A stretch of 64,000 nucleotides of DNA from Henricia sp. BOLD:AAB3569 (Eukaryota > Echinodermata > Asteroidea > Spinulosida > Echinasteridae), in NCBI GenBank assembly GCA_037783545.1, contig JBBELK010000634.1, positions 1 to 64,000 on the forward strand, written 5' to 3'. Position 1 is the stretch's first letter. Every line of letters begins with the position of its first letter. Under the pieces are notes generated by a model. That model did no database searches. It was not told where the DNA came from and saw only the letters and a program-made list of their open reading frames with translations. Below are positions 33,290 to 45,689 of the stretch, one piece after another. Made by a program: the position numbers and the translations under genes.

Positions 33290-34100
33290 TCAAGCTATCA
33301 ACTTGAAACTTGGTAGGAACATCAATCCCAATGTGAAGGTGTGCATTGAAGTGTGACGTCATTGTGACGTCATCGGGTATTAAATTACAACCCAAAAATG
33401 ACTAAAATATGCATGTTTTAAAATGCTTACGTCTGGAAAACCACGTGACCCATGATTTTCGTATTTAGCAGGCTCATAGATAAGATCATGGCCTACAATT
33501 TTCTTTGTGTGGGCATTTTCATCTGACCCTTCCTTCTGGGGTCAATCTGAGGTCAAAGTTCAACGAAAACGAAAATCTCAATTTTTGCACTTATTGAGCA
33601 ACAATGCCCATCAAACCAAGCTGAATCTTTAAGTAACTAGGTACAGGCATAGGTCCTATGGCAGACTTTCACCAGCGTGTATAATATTATGATGGCATCA
33701 AGCGTGACGTCATCGTGACGTCATCAAGTATCAAATTACACCCCCCAAAAAACCAAAATATGCATATTTTAAAATGCTTCCGTCTTGAAAACCACGTGAC
33801 CCAGGATCTTCGTATTTGGCAGGTTTATAGATGACATTCCGTGCTACAATTTTCTTTGTGTGGGCATTTTCATCTGACCCTTCCTTCTGGGGTCAATTGG
33901 AGGTCAAAGTTCAACGAAACTGAGAATCTCAGTTTTTACACTTACCAGCAACAATGCCTATCAAACCAAGCTGAATCGTCAGTAAATTAGATACAGACAT
34001 AGGCCCTACGGCAGAATTTCACCAGAATGCATAGTATCATGATGGCATCAAGTGTGACGTAATCATGACGTCATCAGGTGTCAAATTACAAAAATTCAAA
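33290..34100. repeat. Tandem ~350-bp satellite-like array, two units
   Basis: CCACGTGACCCA at about 33443 and 33793 with the same following blocks as the 29.9 kb array (GGCATTTTCATCTGACCCTT, GGTCAAAGTTCAACGAAA). Each unit has TGACGTCATCGTGACGTCAT or similar. A decayed third unit extends to about 34600. Confidence 0.85.
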
Positions 34101-34696
34101 GGTTATTATTTCCAAAATTCATATCTCAAGAACCGTAATAGATACTTGAACAATTCTTTCACAACATGATAAGTCTAAATGAACTGAACAAATCATACGA
34201 TGTCATCACCCCTGTGTGACGCCTACTTCCGGTCCAAACCGGAAGTTGTTCGAAAATGTGCAATTTTTTAGCATTTTGAATGCAAATATATTCAAAGTGG
34301 TAGTGAATTTGACCATATTTCTACGGAACGAAATGTTTCCACACATGTGGACCTTTTGACTATACCATTGGTGACGTCATCACATGGACGGTGGTTACGT
34401 AATGTGGTGTCAAATTACGCAAATTTGGAGCTGAATTGTTTTAAAATGCTGTATCTTGAAAACTACAACAGATATTGGTATGATTCCTTCGCCACATTTA
34501 AGAACTTGATGTTCAACATATTGTTCAACAATTTGTGCACAAAATTGTGACGTCATGATGTCGACACAGGTGTCACATTACAAGATTTCAAAGGTTATTA
34601 TTTCAACAATTCATATCTCAAAACGGTGCAAGCTATCAACCCCCCAGCTATGGCGGATATACAGGGAGGAGATATTAGTTACCGGATTAGTGTATA
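34101..34696. other. Decayed satellite continuation, no gene
   Basis: Scattered TGACGTCA and CATATCTCAA(A/G)A(A/C) blocks related to the array; no gene recognised. Confidence 0.5.
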
Positions 34697-34819
34697 CAGC
34701 AGCCGATTTCACGAAACTTTACGCAATTGCGCAAGTCCACTTACGCCATAAGTTATTGCGCAAGTAATGGCGTAAGTGGACTTGCGCAATTGCGTAAAGT
34801 TTCGTGAAATCGGCTGCTG
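34697..34819. mobile_element. Perfect 123-bp hairpin (MITE)
   Basis: Two 53-base arms starting CAGCAGCCGATTTCACGAAA are exact reverse complements around an ~17-base loop. GATTTCACGAAA recalls the termini of the 14863 element. The arms contain repeated TTGCGCAA and TTACGCCAT. Confidence 0.9.
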
Positions 34820-34929
34820 AACTTCCATTTTTGCCATTCCACAGGTTATAACAACGTCTGAAATTCATCACAAAATGTTCATTGAGCCCGATCACCTGGC
34901 GTTTGTAACAACAAACGTCATATCTCTAG

Positions 34930-35135
34930 TTTTACATTATTATCATTCAAGATGACGAACAAGATGTACTTCTAAAAGTTGGAGGAAACCAAGAGAAATC
35001 TCCTTGGGAAAAACCCACGCGGATAAGTAGGAAATGCAAACCCAATTTACACAGGTGCACTTCCCAGAATCGAACCCGGGACGCCAGAGGTAAAAGGCGG
35101 GAAAAGAACCACTACGCCAACCCATAAGCGCCCAA
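34930..35135 (-). mobile_element. tRNA-derived SINE, copy 2 (array unit 1)
   Basis: Same A box, B box (GGTTCGATTCTGGG) and body as copy 1 at 17972. It opens the first unit of the array. Confidence 0.85.
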
Positions 35136-35387
35136 GAAAACATGATGATTCTGCTATTCCAGTTAACTACAGGCAAGTTTATTTGGGGCAATTTTTGTAT
35201 ACTGCACACTAGAATGAGAGAATATCGACGTAATTGTGTCCTTTGATTGTTATGTTCTAGCTTTTATTATATTAATAACTTTTGAAAACTTTCTTCAGAC
35301 TTCAACTTATCATTGGATGATAGTACCCTTTACCACATATCGTGCACAAATTGCTTTCGTAATCAACAACCTGCTTTTTCGCGTTTA

Positions 35388-35662
35388 GGTCGACCGGTTA
35401 TGGGTATAAAAAGGCGTATTAGGACGACCGACCGCATTAGGGCGACCGATAGCCGGTCGTCCTAACGCCAAGTGCTTCAAAAACCATCTTTATTAGGTCA
35501 AAAACCATTTTCGTCTAGGTCGCAAAACATTTTTTTCAGAGATTTAGGTCGAGAAAATGGGTGTTAATTCATGAGTTTCTTTCCGACAATTGTGTGGTTT
35601 TAGTGGTCTCTGTAAGCACTCTACCCAAAACGGTCGTCCTAATACGGGAAAAATAGTTATTT
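35388..35662. mobile_element. ATTAGGGCGAC dispersed repeat, copy C
   Basis: Nearly identical to 17686-17958. Units 2-4 lack it: around 39770, 41245 and 43030 the flanking GAAATCAA... and ...TTATTCATT sequences are continuous. Confidence 0.85.
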
Positions 35663-37202
35663 AACTTTTTATTCATTTATAGGGTATAGTGTGGAGTTAT
35701 CATGATGACGAAGGAAAATAGACGGGTAAATGCAACTGAGTAAAGGGGTTGACACGGGCAAGTTACAGAACAGCGGTGGCTGTTACAATTATTGTCCCTA
35801 TTTCGGTGACTAATTAACTCAATTTTGTACCACATATAAAACGAGTCTCACCTTTTGAGGTAACTGTACTGTTTTCCGCTGTCGTCTCCCCTTTCCCACA
35901 TATCGTGCACAAATTGCTTGCAAAATCAACTTTGTTTCCATTAATTTAGGGCGTGGTGTGAAGTTATCATGATGACAAAGGATAAATGTCGGGTGAAGGG
36001 GTTGACACGGGCAATTTACCTTATGTTTTACCGTCCATTTGGTGTGGACTGTTCGTGCAAGTTACAGAACAGCAGTGGCTTATACAATTATCCCAATTTC
36101 GGTGGCTAATTAACTCATTTTCTACCATTATATGATAAGATTCTCACCTTTCGAGGTAACTGTACTGTTTTCGGCTGTCGTCTCTTCCAGGAATGCTTCA
36201 GTGGTATAGAAATCCGATTGCGGTGACGCTGCACAAATCAAACATGCAGACGGTGTTATATCGCATACATGCATGGATCAGTACAGGCCACGATTCGATT
36301 CGATTTTCAAAAACGTATTGCTTTTTTATTAGCTTCTCGCTTTTAAAAACACTTGAATAAAACACATTTTTATTTTTGTTTCTATTTAAATGTGACGGGA
36401 TATAAACAACTGTGCCGGTCATTATAAAAGCCCAATAAAACAATGATGTATTCATTTTCAGAATGTAAAGTATTTTCTTTTTCAAATTCAGGTCAATAAG
36501 TACTCGACACTCTCAGAACGCTGGTTAAAATATCACTGGTTAAAAATCAGTTGGTTAAAAACGTCCCAATGTTAGTTAAATTCTATGAGTTGGGTACATT
36601 TTTCTTTAACCAGGGGTTGGTTAAGAAATATTCTGCTTTCTGGTTGGGTAAACTGCGGGTTGTGTAAAATATAAGATCAGAGGGCTGTATTTTAACCAAC
36701 TATGGTTATAATGTCGACCCCCCGAAAAAGCGAAGTTGGTTGAAACAAATCGCCCAACCATGTCACGTGGTGTCCAGCGAAAGCTGCCATTGGTGAATGG
36801 CAGTTCGCTAGTGCAGCATTTTTTTCACGCGTCGCGTCGTTGTCGATGTAAAAACGTTATGTGTGCATACACTCTGGCATATACGCACACAGTAAAACAC
36901 ACACAAAATGGCGAAAGTTCACGGACAGATTAGCGGTGTTTCTGAGCCGAAATGACGGTTATTTGAAGGTAAGCCTGTCTCGTTTAATCGTCTGGTATTT
37001 CGGTAGACTGTGTGGATACATTAGTAGTTGCTAGCAGAAAGATTTGGCAGACCTTTTCGAAGGTTACTTTAAGCCGACATGAACGTGCTATTTTTGTTAA
37101 CCATACACGCGCGGCATGCACGGCTACACGGCTAGGCTTTGTACACGTGGGCCGTGGTATCTAGTGATAGTGGAGTACATACATGTACGTACTCGCTATA
37201 CG

Positions 37203-37482
37203 CACGGTCTTCGTTTCTTCCACCCCTCCCTAGTCCCCCACCCCCGGGCTGTCCCACCTATAAGACTAAGAAATGGGGGTTGTCACTTTTCGTGTGATAA
37301 ATTCCCCGCCACTGGGGAAAATTTGGATGACAAAATCCTCGCCCATATGGGGACAAAACGTGCACGTTTTTTCCCCAGGTGCGCTGTAAATTTTATTTCT
37401 ATATGCGTCGTGGACAAAATCGCCACCTGAGAGGTGGGGCACCGCAGGGGGAGGGGGAGCAACAATTGATAGGGACATGATT
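37203..37482. repeat. CACCCC/CAATTGTT dispersed repeat, copy 2
   Basis: Contains CCCACCCCCGGGCTGTCCCA, the GTTGTCACTTTTCGTGTGA core and the GCAACAATTGATAGGGACA end; relative of 47891-48117. The open frames on both strands here follow from the repeat. Confidence 0.7.
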
Positions 37483-37597
37483 TTGAAAGAATTCCGATTA
37501 CCACTAGTCGCCACTGATTCTCCTTATAGTGATTTAATAACCACTAAAATGTGTTAAAAGTTTGAAGGGAAGTAATTTTTTTAGCTATTAAAAACAG

Positions 37598-37800
37598 GTA
37601 AGAATTTAGTACTCGGACATCACTAATTTTGCCTTAAAATTATTTTTTAAACAGCAATAAGTGCAAATCTAATAAGAAAACAAAAATTTGGATGGGAAAA
37701 ATATAAAGAATTTACTAGGAAAAATTTAAAAATTTTCTGAATTGTTCCATAGGCTTAGTGCATGAGGGCTTATGTGATGTCCGACTTGTAAATTCTTTCC
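37598..37800. mobile_element. MITE, AAGAATTTACAAGTCGGACA family, copy 2
   Basis: Right end GATGTCCGACTTGTAAATTC, left end AAGAATTTAGTACTCGGACA; counterpart of 13924-14129. Confidence 0.7.
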
Positions 37801-39336
37801 GATAGATGTCATGCATACTACGTTTAGTCTTTGTTTCATTTTGTTTATCCATACAGCAATTTAATAACAACACGGTAATGAGAAGCCAAGGCGACAACCA
37901 CTCATCACAGTTAATCTGACAACTGCTACTCCCTGATCTTCATGGTGACGCTGGTGAGGGCCGATCGAGGTGGATCATTCTGATGGAAACACTAACATTC
38001 AAGAAGACATAGTGTGCTGGACATAATAACTGATCTGCCGTTTGACATTTTGTTTGTGAGCTACAGCTGCCTTAGAGTAATCTGGTGTGAGAAGCCTGAA
38101 TACGGGAAACCTTTCATTTAGTGGACAGTTAAGATTGTATGCAAACTGCATTTTTGTCACTTTTTGATCTAGAACAAACTTTCCATACTTTGCAAGCTAA
38201 TCGCAACTAAATATAAATTGTGTTAGTGTTATTTCGCAACCCGAAGTTAACTTTTCTTTGTCTGTGTAAACCACAAAAGCACTAAAGCATTATCAAACTC
38301 ATTGTTAACATAGTGTAATGTGTTTGAAAGAATCCAAATACTTTCATTCAGAAAATTTCAGGATATTTGACCTACTGCTGCTGGTTATGTACACCAAAAT
38401 ACGGTACATGATACATGTATATTCAAAATAATAAAATGTAAAATTATCAAGGTCATTGTGTAGTATTTGCCTTTATTTAGTGTCTTAAAGAACTGATAAC
38501 ATAATAAATTAACCAACATGTTGGTAAAATATTTCCCAATTTCTGTGAACAGCATTTAAGTAAATTGCCCAACCATTCTGGTATAACCAACTGCATGGTT
38601 AAAATTTGCCCAACTCACCATTAACCAACAGGTTGGTTAAAATTTAATTAACCAATCATTGGTTAAAAATTTTAACCAACCACGTATTAAAATTTAACCA
38701 ACCTGGGTTGGTCAAGGTTTTAACCAACTGTTGGGATGTTCACCTGGTAATACATGGTTGGTTAAAATTTTAACCAAGTTGATTAAAATTTGTAACCAAC
38801 GTTCTGAGAGTGTAGGTGTGTTTACAAACATGGAACAGCATCAAGCAGAAAAACGCCAAATTCAACCGAGTTAGTAATGCAGAAACGGACAGATAGAACA
38901 GGTAGGCCTAACAAAAACAAAATCAATTTCTTTCAAGAATTATCATCCAACTGTGGGTTACAGGAAGAGTTGTTTGCAGCCACACACCTGATCTCACTGC
39001 AATACAACAGGGCGTTACAGTATACCAAAAATGTAACCCGACTCATTGAAATACAGGAATACGATAAATTCAGGGCCAATTCCTGCCTGAATCTATTGTA
39101 ATCCCGCACTTCTGTACATTTACAATTCCAAATAACAGTAGAGTCTACTGTATGCAAACAGAAAAAAGGTAGAATGTACTGTTAAAAAACAGTACGCTAT
39201 GTAATACCAATTGGCATATGAACGTACTGTAAATAAACATATATTTTTGTAACAGTGTAAGGCCTAAGCGATTTTTAAAACAAATATAATTTCATGGCAT
39301 CTTTGGCAACTAAGACATTTTTATGCCAACAACTTT

Positions 39337-39545
39337 AATTTTACATTATTATCACTCAAAATTGCGAAGAAGGAGATGTACTTCTACTTCTAGAAGTTGG
39401 AGCAAACGAAGATAAATTTCCTGGGGGGAAACCCATGCGGATAAGTAGGAACTGCAAACCCAATTTACATAGGTGCACTTCCTGGAATCGAACACGGGAC
39501 GCCAGGCGGGAAAAGAACCACTATACGCCAACCCATATGCGCACA
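39337..39545 (-). mobile_element. tRNA-derived SINE, copy 3 (array unit 2)
   Basis: Shorter head than copy 1, because the stretch between the boxes is missing a few bases. B box region is TGTTCGATTCC. Confidence 0.8.
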
Positions 39546-40804
39546 AGAAAACATGATGATTATACTATTCCTTAACTACAGGCAAGTTTATTTTGGGCAA
39601 TTTTTGTACTGTACATCAGAATGAGAGAATATCGACGTAATTGTGTCCTTTGATTTTTATGTTCTAGCTTCTTAATTCAATAGCTTTTTAAAACATTCTT
39701 ACAGACTTCTACAGCTTATCATTCAATGATAGACCCCTTTACCACATATCGTGCACAAATTGCTTTTGAAATCAACTTTTTATTCATTGATAAGGTGTAG
39801 TGTTGAGTTATCATGATGACAAAGGAAAAGAGACGGGTAAATGCAACTGAGTAAAGGGGTTGACACGGGCAAGTTACAGAACAGCGGTGGCTGTTACAAT
39901 TATTGTCCCTATTTCGGTGACTAATTAACTCAATTTTGTACCACATATAAAACGAGTCTCACCTTTTGAGGTAACTGTACTGTTTTCCGCTGTCGTCTCC
40001 CCTTTCCGACATATCGTGCACAAATTGCTTGCAAAATCAACTTTGTTTCCATTAATTTAGGGCGTGGTGTGAAGTTATGATGACAAAGGATCAATGTCGG
40101 TGAAGGGGTTGACACGGGCAATTTACCTTATGTCTTACCGTCCATTTGGTGTGGACTGTTCGTGCAAGTTACAGAACAGCAGTGGCTTATACAATTATCC
40201 CAATTTCGGTGGCTAATTAACTCATTTTCTACCATTAGGCCTATATGAAAAGATTCTCACCTTTCGAGGTAACTGTACTGTTTTCGGTTGTCGTCTCTTT
40301 CAGGAATGCTTCAGTGGTATAGAAATCCGATTGCGGTGACGCTGCACAAATCAAACATGCGGACGGTGTTATATCGCATACATGCATGGATCAAAACAAA
40401 TCATTTTACTTCAAGAATTATCATCCAACTGTGGGTTACAGGAAGAGTTGTTTGCAGCCACACACCTGATCTCACTGCAATACAACAGGGAGTTACAGTA
40501 TACCAAAAATGTAACCCGACTCATTGAAATACAGGAATACGATAAATTCAGGGGCAATTCTCGCCTGAATCTATTGTAATCCCGCACTTCTGTAAATTTA
40601 CAATTCCAAATAACAGTAGAGTCTACTGTATGCAAACAGAAAAAAGGTAGAATGTACTGTTAAAAAACAGTACGCTATGTAATACCAATTGGCATATGAA
40701 CGTACTGTAAATAAACAGATATTTGTTTAACAATGTAAGCGATTTAAAAAAAATGTAATTTCATGACATCTTTGGCAACTAAGACATTTTTATGCCAACA
40801 ACTT

Positions 40805-41027
40805 TAATTTTACATTATTATCACTCAAGATTGCGAAGAAGGAGATGTACTTCTACTTCTAGAAGTTGGAGCAAACGAAGAGAAATTTCCTGGGGGAAAA
40901 CCCACGCGGATAAATAAGTAGGAACTGCAAACCCAATTTACATAGGTGCACTTCCCGGAATCGAACACGGGACGCCAGAGGTGAAAGGCGGGAAAAGAAC
41001 CACTATACGCCAACCCATACGCGCACA
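40805..41027 (-). mobile_element. tRNA-derived SINE, copy 4 (array unit 3)
   Basis: Same order of A box, B box and body; retains the CCTCTGGCGTCCCG region lost in copies 3 and 5. Confidence 0.8.
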
Positions 41028-42594
41028 AGAAAACATGATGATTCTACTATTCCTTAACTACAGGCAAGTTTATTTTGGGAAATTTTTGTACTGTACATCA
41101 GTATGAGAGAATATAGACGTAATTGTGTCCTTTGATTTTTATGTTCTAGCTTCTTAATTCAATAACTTTTTAAAATATTCTAATAGACCTCAACTTATCA
41201 TTGGATGATAGTCCCCTTTACCACATATCGTGCACAAATTGCTTGCGAAATCAACTTTTTATTCATTTATAGGAAGTAGTGTGGAGTTATCATGATGACG
41301 AAGGAAAAGAGACGGGTAAATGCAACTGAGTGAAGGGGTTGACACGGGCAAGTTACAGAACAGCGGTGGCTGTTACAATTATTGTCCCTATTTCGGTGAC
41401 TAATTAACTCATTTGTTTACCACATATAAAACGAGTCTCACCTTTCGAGGAAACTGTACTATTTTTGGCTGTCGTCTCCCCTTCCCCACATATTGTGCAC
41501 AAATTGCTTGCAAAATCAACTTTTTTTCCCCATTAATTTAGAGCGTGGTGTAAAGTTATCATAATGACAAAGAATAAATGTCGGGTGAAGGAGTTGACAC
41601 AGGCAATTTACCTTATGTCTTACAGTCCATTTGGTGTGGACTGTTCGTGCAAGTTACAGAACAGCAGTGGCTGTTACAATTATCCCAATTTCGGTGGCTA
41701 ATTAACTCATTTTTTACCATTATATGAAAAGATTCTCACCTTTCGAGGTAACTGTACTGTTTTCGGCTGTCGTCTCTTCCAGGAATGCTTCAGTGGTATA
41801 GAAATCCGATTGCGGTGACGCTGCACAAATCAAACATGCAGACGGTGTTATCTCGCATAGTACAGGCCACGATTCGATTCGATTTTCAAAAACGTATTGC
41901 TTTTTTATTAGCTTCTCGCTTTTGAAACACTTGAGTAAAACACATTTTTATATATTTTTTTCTATTTAAACGTGACGGGGTATAAACAACTGTGCCGGTC
42001 ATTATGAAAGCCCATTAAAACAATGATGTATCCATTTTCAGAATGTAAAGTATTTTCTTTTTCAAATTCAGGTCAATAAGTACATGTAGGTGTGTTTACA
42101 AACATGGAACAGCATCAAGCAGAAAACGCCAAATTCAACCGAGTTAGTAATGCAGAAACGGACAGAACAGGTAACAAACAAAAATCATTTTCCTTCAAGA
42201 ATTATCATCCAACTGTGGGTTACAGGAAGAGTTGTTTGCAATCACACACCTGATCTCACTGCAATACAACAGGGCGTTACAGTATACCAAAAATGTAACC
42301 CGACTCATTGAAATACAGGAATACGATAAATTCAGGGGCAATTTCCGACTGAATCTATTGTAATCCCGCACTTCTGTAAATTTACAATTCCAAATAGCAG
42401 TAGAGTCTACTGTATGCAAACAGAAAAAAGGTAGAATGTACTGTTAAAAAACAGTACGCTATGTAATACCAATTGGCATATGAACGTACTGTAAATAAAC
42501 ATATATTTTTGTAACAGTGTATAAGCGATTTTAAAAAATATATATAATTTCATGGCATCTTTGGCAACTAAGACATTTTTATGCCAACAACTTT

Positions 42595-42803
42595 AATTTT
42601 ACATTATTATCACTCAAAATTGCGAAGAAGGAGATGTACTTCTACTTCTAGAAGTTGGAGCAAACGAAGATAAATTTCCTGGGGGGAAACCCATGCGGAT
42701 AAGTAGGAACTGCAAACCCAATTTACATAGGTGCACTTCCTGGAATCGAACACGGGACGCCAGGCGGGAAAAGAACCACTATACGCCAACCCATACGCGC
42801 ACA
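42595..42803 (-). mobile_element. tRNA-derived SINE, copy 5 (array unit 4)
   Basis: Almost identical to copy 3, including the same short deletion, so units 2 and 4 share a more recent origin here. Confidence 0.8.
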
Positions 42804-43745
42804 AGAAAACATGATGATTCTACTATTCCTTAACTACAGGCAAGTTTATTTTGGGCAATTTTTGTACTGTACATCAGAATAAGAGAATATCGACGTAATT
42901 GTGTCCTTTGATTTTTATGTTCTAGCTTCTTAATTCAATAGCTTTTTAAAACATTCTTATAGACTTCTACAGCTTATCATTCAATGATAGACCCCTTTAC
43001 CGCATATCGTGCACAAATTGCTTTCGAAATCAAGTTGTTATTCATTTATAAGGTGTAGTGTTGAGTTATTATGATGACAAAGGAAAAGAGACGGGTAAAT
43101 GCAACTGAGTAAAGGGGTTGACACGGGCAAGTTACAGAACAGCGGTGGCTGTTACAATTATTGTCCCTATTTCGGTGACTAATTAACTCATTTGTTTAAC
43201 ACATATAAAACGAGTCTCACCTTTCGAGGTAACTGTACTGTTTTCGGCTGTCGTCTCCCCTTTCCCACATATCGTGCACAAATTGCTTGCAAAATCAACT
43301 GTTATTTCAATAATTTAGGGCGTGGTGTGAAGTTATCATGATGACAAAGGATAAATGTCGGGTGAAGGGGTTGACACGGGCAATTTACCTCATGTCTTAC
43401 CGTACATTTGGTGTGGACTGTTCGTGCAAGTTACAGAACAGCAGTGGCTTATACAATTATTATCCCAACTTCGGTGGCTAATTAACTCATTTTATACCAT
43501 TATATGAAAAGATTCTCACCTTTCGAGGTAACTGTACCGGTACTGTTTTCGGCTGTCGTCTCTTCCAGGAATGCTTCAGTGGTATTGAAATCCGATTGCG
43601 GTGACGCTGCACAAATCAAACATGCAGAGGGTGTAATCTCGTATATGCCTACATGAAGTACAGGCCACGATTCGATTCGATTTTCAAAAACGTATTGCTA
43701 TTTTTATTAGCTTCTCGCTATTGGAACGCTCGAGTAAAACACATA

Positions 43746-43768
43746 TATATATATATATATATATATTA
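43746..43768. repeat. AT dinucleotide microsatellite
   Basis: About eleven TA/AT repeats; it replaces about 100 bp present in units 1 and 3 of the array. Confidence 0.85.
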
Positions 43769-43896
43769 ATGTAAAGTATTTTCTCTTTCAAATTCAGGTC
43801 AATACGTACATGTAGGTGTGTTTACAACATGGAACAGCATCAAGCAGAAAAACACGAAATTCAACTGAGTTAGTAATGCAGAAGCGGACAAAACAG

Positions 43897-44138
43897 GGGC
43901 CAATTTCATAGAGCTGCTTAAGCATGAAAAATTGCTTAAGCATGAAAAACTTAGCTTGATAAAATTAGGTTACCAGCAAAAATTCCATGAGATTGTCATG
44001 GTAATGAAACAGTCCTTTAACACTGGTCATACAATACTTCTATCACATGAGGATTACACTGGTAACGTTCCCTACTAAGCAAGAGTTTTTTGTGCTTAAG
44101 CAAATATTTGTGCTTAAACAACTCTAAGAAATTGGCCC
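43897..44138. mobile_element. MITE, GGGCCAATTTCATAGAG family
   Basis: Inverted ends GGGCCAATTTCATAGAG(C/T)TG and complement, with TGCTTAAGCA words in both arms. The unoccupied target is visible in unit 3 at about 42171 (ACAGGTAAC). AGG on both sides may be the duplication. Confidence 0.85.
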
Positions 44139-44290
44139 AAGGTAACCGAAACAATTATTTTTCCTTCAAGAATTATCATCTTAAAAGAGGATAACTGTGG
44201 GTTACAGGAAGAGTCGTTTCCAGCCACACACGTGATCTCACTGCAATACAGCCAAATTTACAAAATGTTGAATATTTTACAAAAAGAGAT

Positions 44291-45689
44291 GTCCTAAAAT
44301 GCCGTGTGGTACAATATTATAGGTTACTCACCTTTTCTAAGTACAGCGTAGTACATTACAACGGTGGCTAGCAGGAAAGCCCGGGAAAAACCGTGGCAAC
44401 GCATCACGATTTCTTTTGCCTAGCATCCAGTAGGCATACTGCTTGACTTTTCAGCTTGCCCAGGTTTTTTCTTCCTGGAAAGTACAATTTTCTTCAAAGT
44501 CGTCTACCTGCCGATATCGTGGACGAAATTATGAACTGCCGATTTCCTTTGCAATATGTCTATTTTTAATGTTGTTTAGCCTACATTGGTCCTTTTAAAT
44601 CCACAACGAAAACTCAGGGGTGGCGTTTATTTGCAGGAACAGTTCAACATTACACGTGAGCTTTAGAAACATGGACAATAGACTGCCGAAGTGAATACGT
44701 CACCTTTGACGGTTGCCTAGGGAATGACTATACACTAAAAGTCGCTGAACCGTGTTTTTGCGATGGAAGCCTTAGCAAACGGATTGATGGCAACGCGTCA
44801 CATAGTCCGGCAGCCACCAGGCTCAACCTTGTTTTGGGGTCTATAGTTTTTTTAAAAATGGATTATGGTTCCTGAGTTAATTAAATTGACCAAACATAAA
44901 ACTGTTACTCTGTTGGTATTGAGCAATTTTAGATATAGGCAAAAAACAAAATGGCCGCCAAAAACCTGGTTTTTGAAAGAAAATAATCATTTTAAGAGTA
45001 CATTTGCGTATGATAGCCAAATAATTTGCATTTATTTCTCAAAGGCAAATGTCTAAAACAAACCTGATGTTATACACAATCTCAGATAACTTAATTTGCA
45101 TATTCAATATGGCGCCAGCATTGTCTATTTGAGCTTAATTTGCATAACGTATACGGCGGCCACATGTAAATTTATGAACTGAAGGCATTAATAGTCATTT
45201 ACCAGAGGGATCTGAAGTGCCATAAATATAATTTTCTAACCATTGTAGTGCAATACTCTCTTATCTTCTCTATAAAGAATAATACAAAATAAAATCTCTG
45301 AGTCCCACAGGCAAGGATGAAAGTTTTTCAGTAAAGTAGGTTATATTGCGAGTGCCTTGGTTCTTAAATAATAAATACAATCTTATTATTGTTATGTTGT
45401 TATTAATGGTAAATTAGTCTCTTCACTGGTTTTCTTTTAATATTACAACTCATTTCGTTATTATTTCCCTCAATGTGTTAGTTTCCAGTATTTTTTCTAA
45501 TGTATATATTTTCATAGAACAAATAGGTTATTATTCACTTGATAATGATGCTTAACAACAACGCACTTTGGCTTTACAACATGAAATGTTAACGATATTA
45601 CTTGAAAACTTAAATGGATGAAACTAAAAAAAATATCTGCTGATACCATTTGTAATTGACACTGCGATAGTTCTTTATGTTTGCTGATA
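44291..45689. other. Spacer with long inverted repeat, left arm
   Basis: TAGTCCGGCAGCCA at 44802, CAACCTTGTTTTGGGGTCTA, CTGTTACTCTGT and CAAAATGGCCGCCAAAA (about 44804-44965) are repeated in inverse orientation at 46975-47150. A half copy of the ATAGACTGCCG MITE is at 44682-44720. No gene is seen. Confidence 0.6.

Larger units (their letters stand above)
36508..38812. mobile_element. 2.3-kb element with GGTTAAAA subterminal repeats, inserted in unit 1
   Basis: Inverted ends CACTCTCAGAACG and CGTTCTGAGAGTG. Inside each end many GGTTAAAAT/ATTTTAACC(A) words form nested palindromes (36518-36720 and 38500-38800). A TA follows the right end at 38813-38814; the left flank is mutated. Units 3 and 4 have the empty site (AAGTACATGTAGGTGTG at 42078 and 43804). 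It holds two other MITEs at 37203 and 37598, and no transposase. Confidence 0.8.
34930..44290. repeat. Four-unit repeat array, core unit ~1.47 kb
   Basis: Units begin with a minus-strand SINE at 34930, 39337, 40805 and 42595. They share in order GCAAGTTTATTT(T/G)GGGCAA, an AAGGGGTTGACACGGGCAA-containing pair of ~270-bp subrepeats, GGAATGCTTCAGTGGTAT, and AAGAATTATCATCCAACTGT up to AACGTACTGTAAATAAAC. Unit 2 is the shortest (1468 bp). Units 1 and 4 are enlarged by other elements. A partial relative lies at 17640-18270. No frame is conserved beyond chance; nature of the repeat unknown. Confidence 0.85.

Noticed and set aside
29930-34100. CRISPR-like regular repeats
   Set aside because: Units are ~350 bp and diverged, in a eukaryotic context; no short identical repeats with unique spacers.
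38933-42419. Recurring 74-residue peptide MHTVDST.IWNCKFTEV in three units
   Set aside because: Shared by repeat descent; both strands are open in the same place and substitutions do not respect codons.
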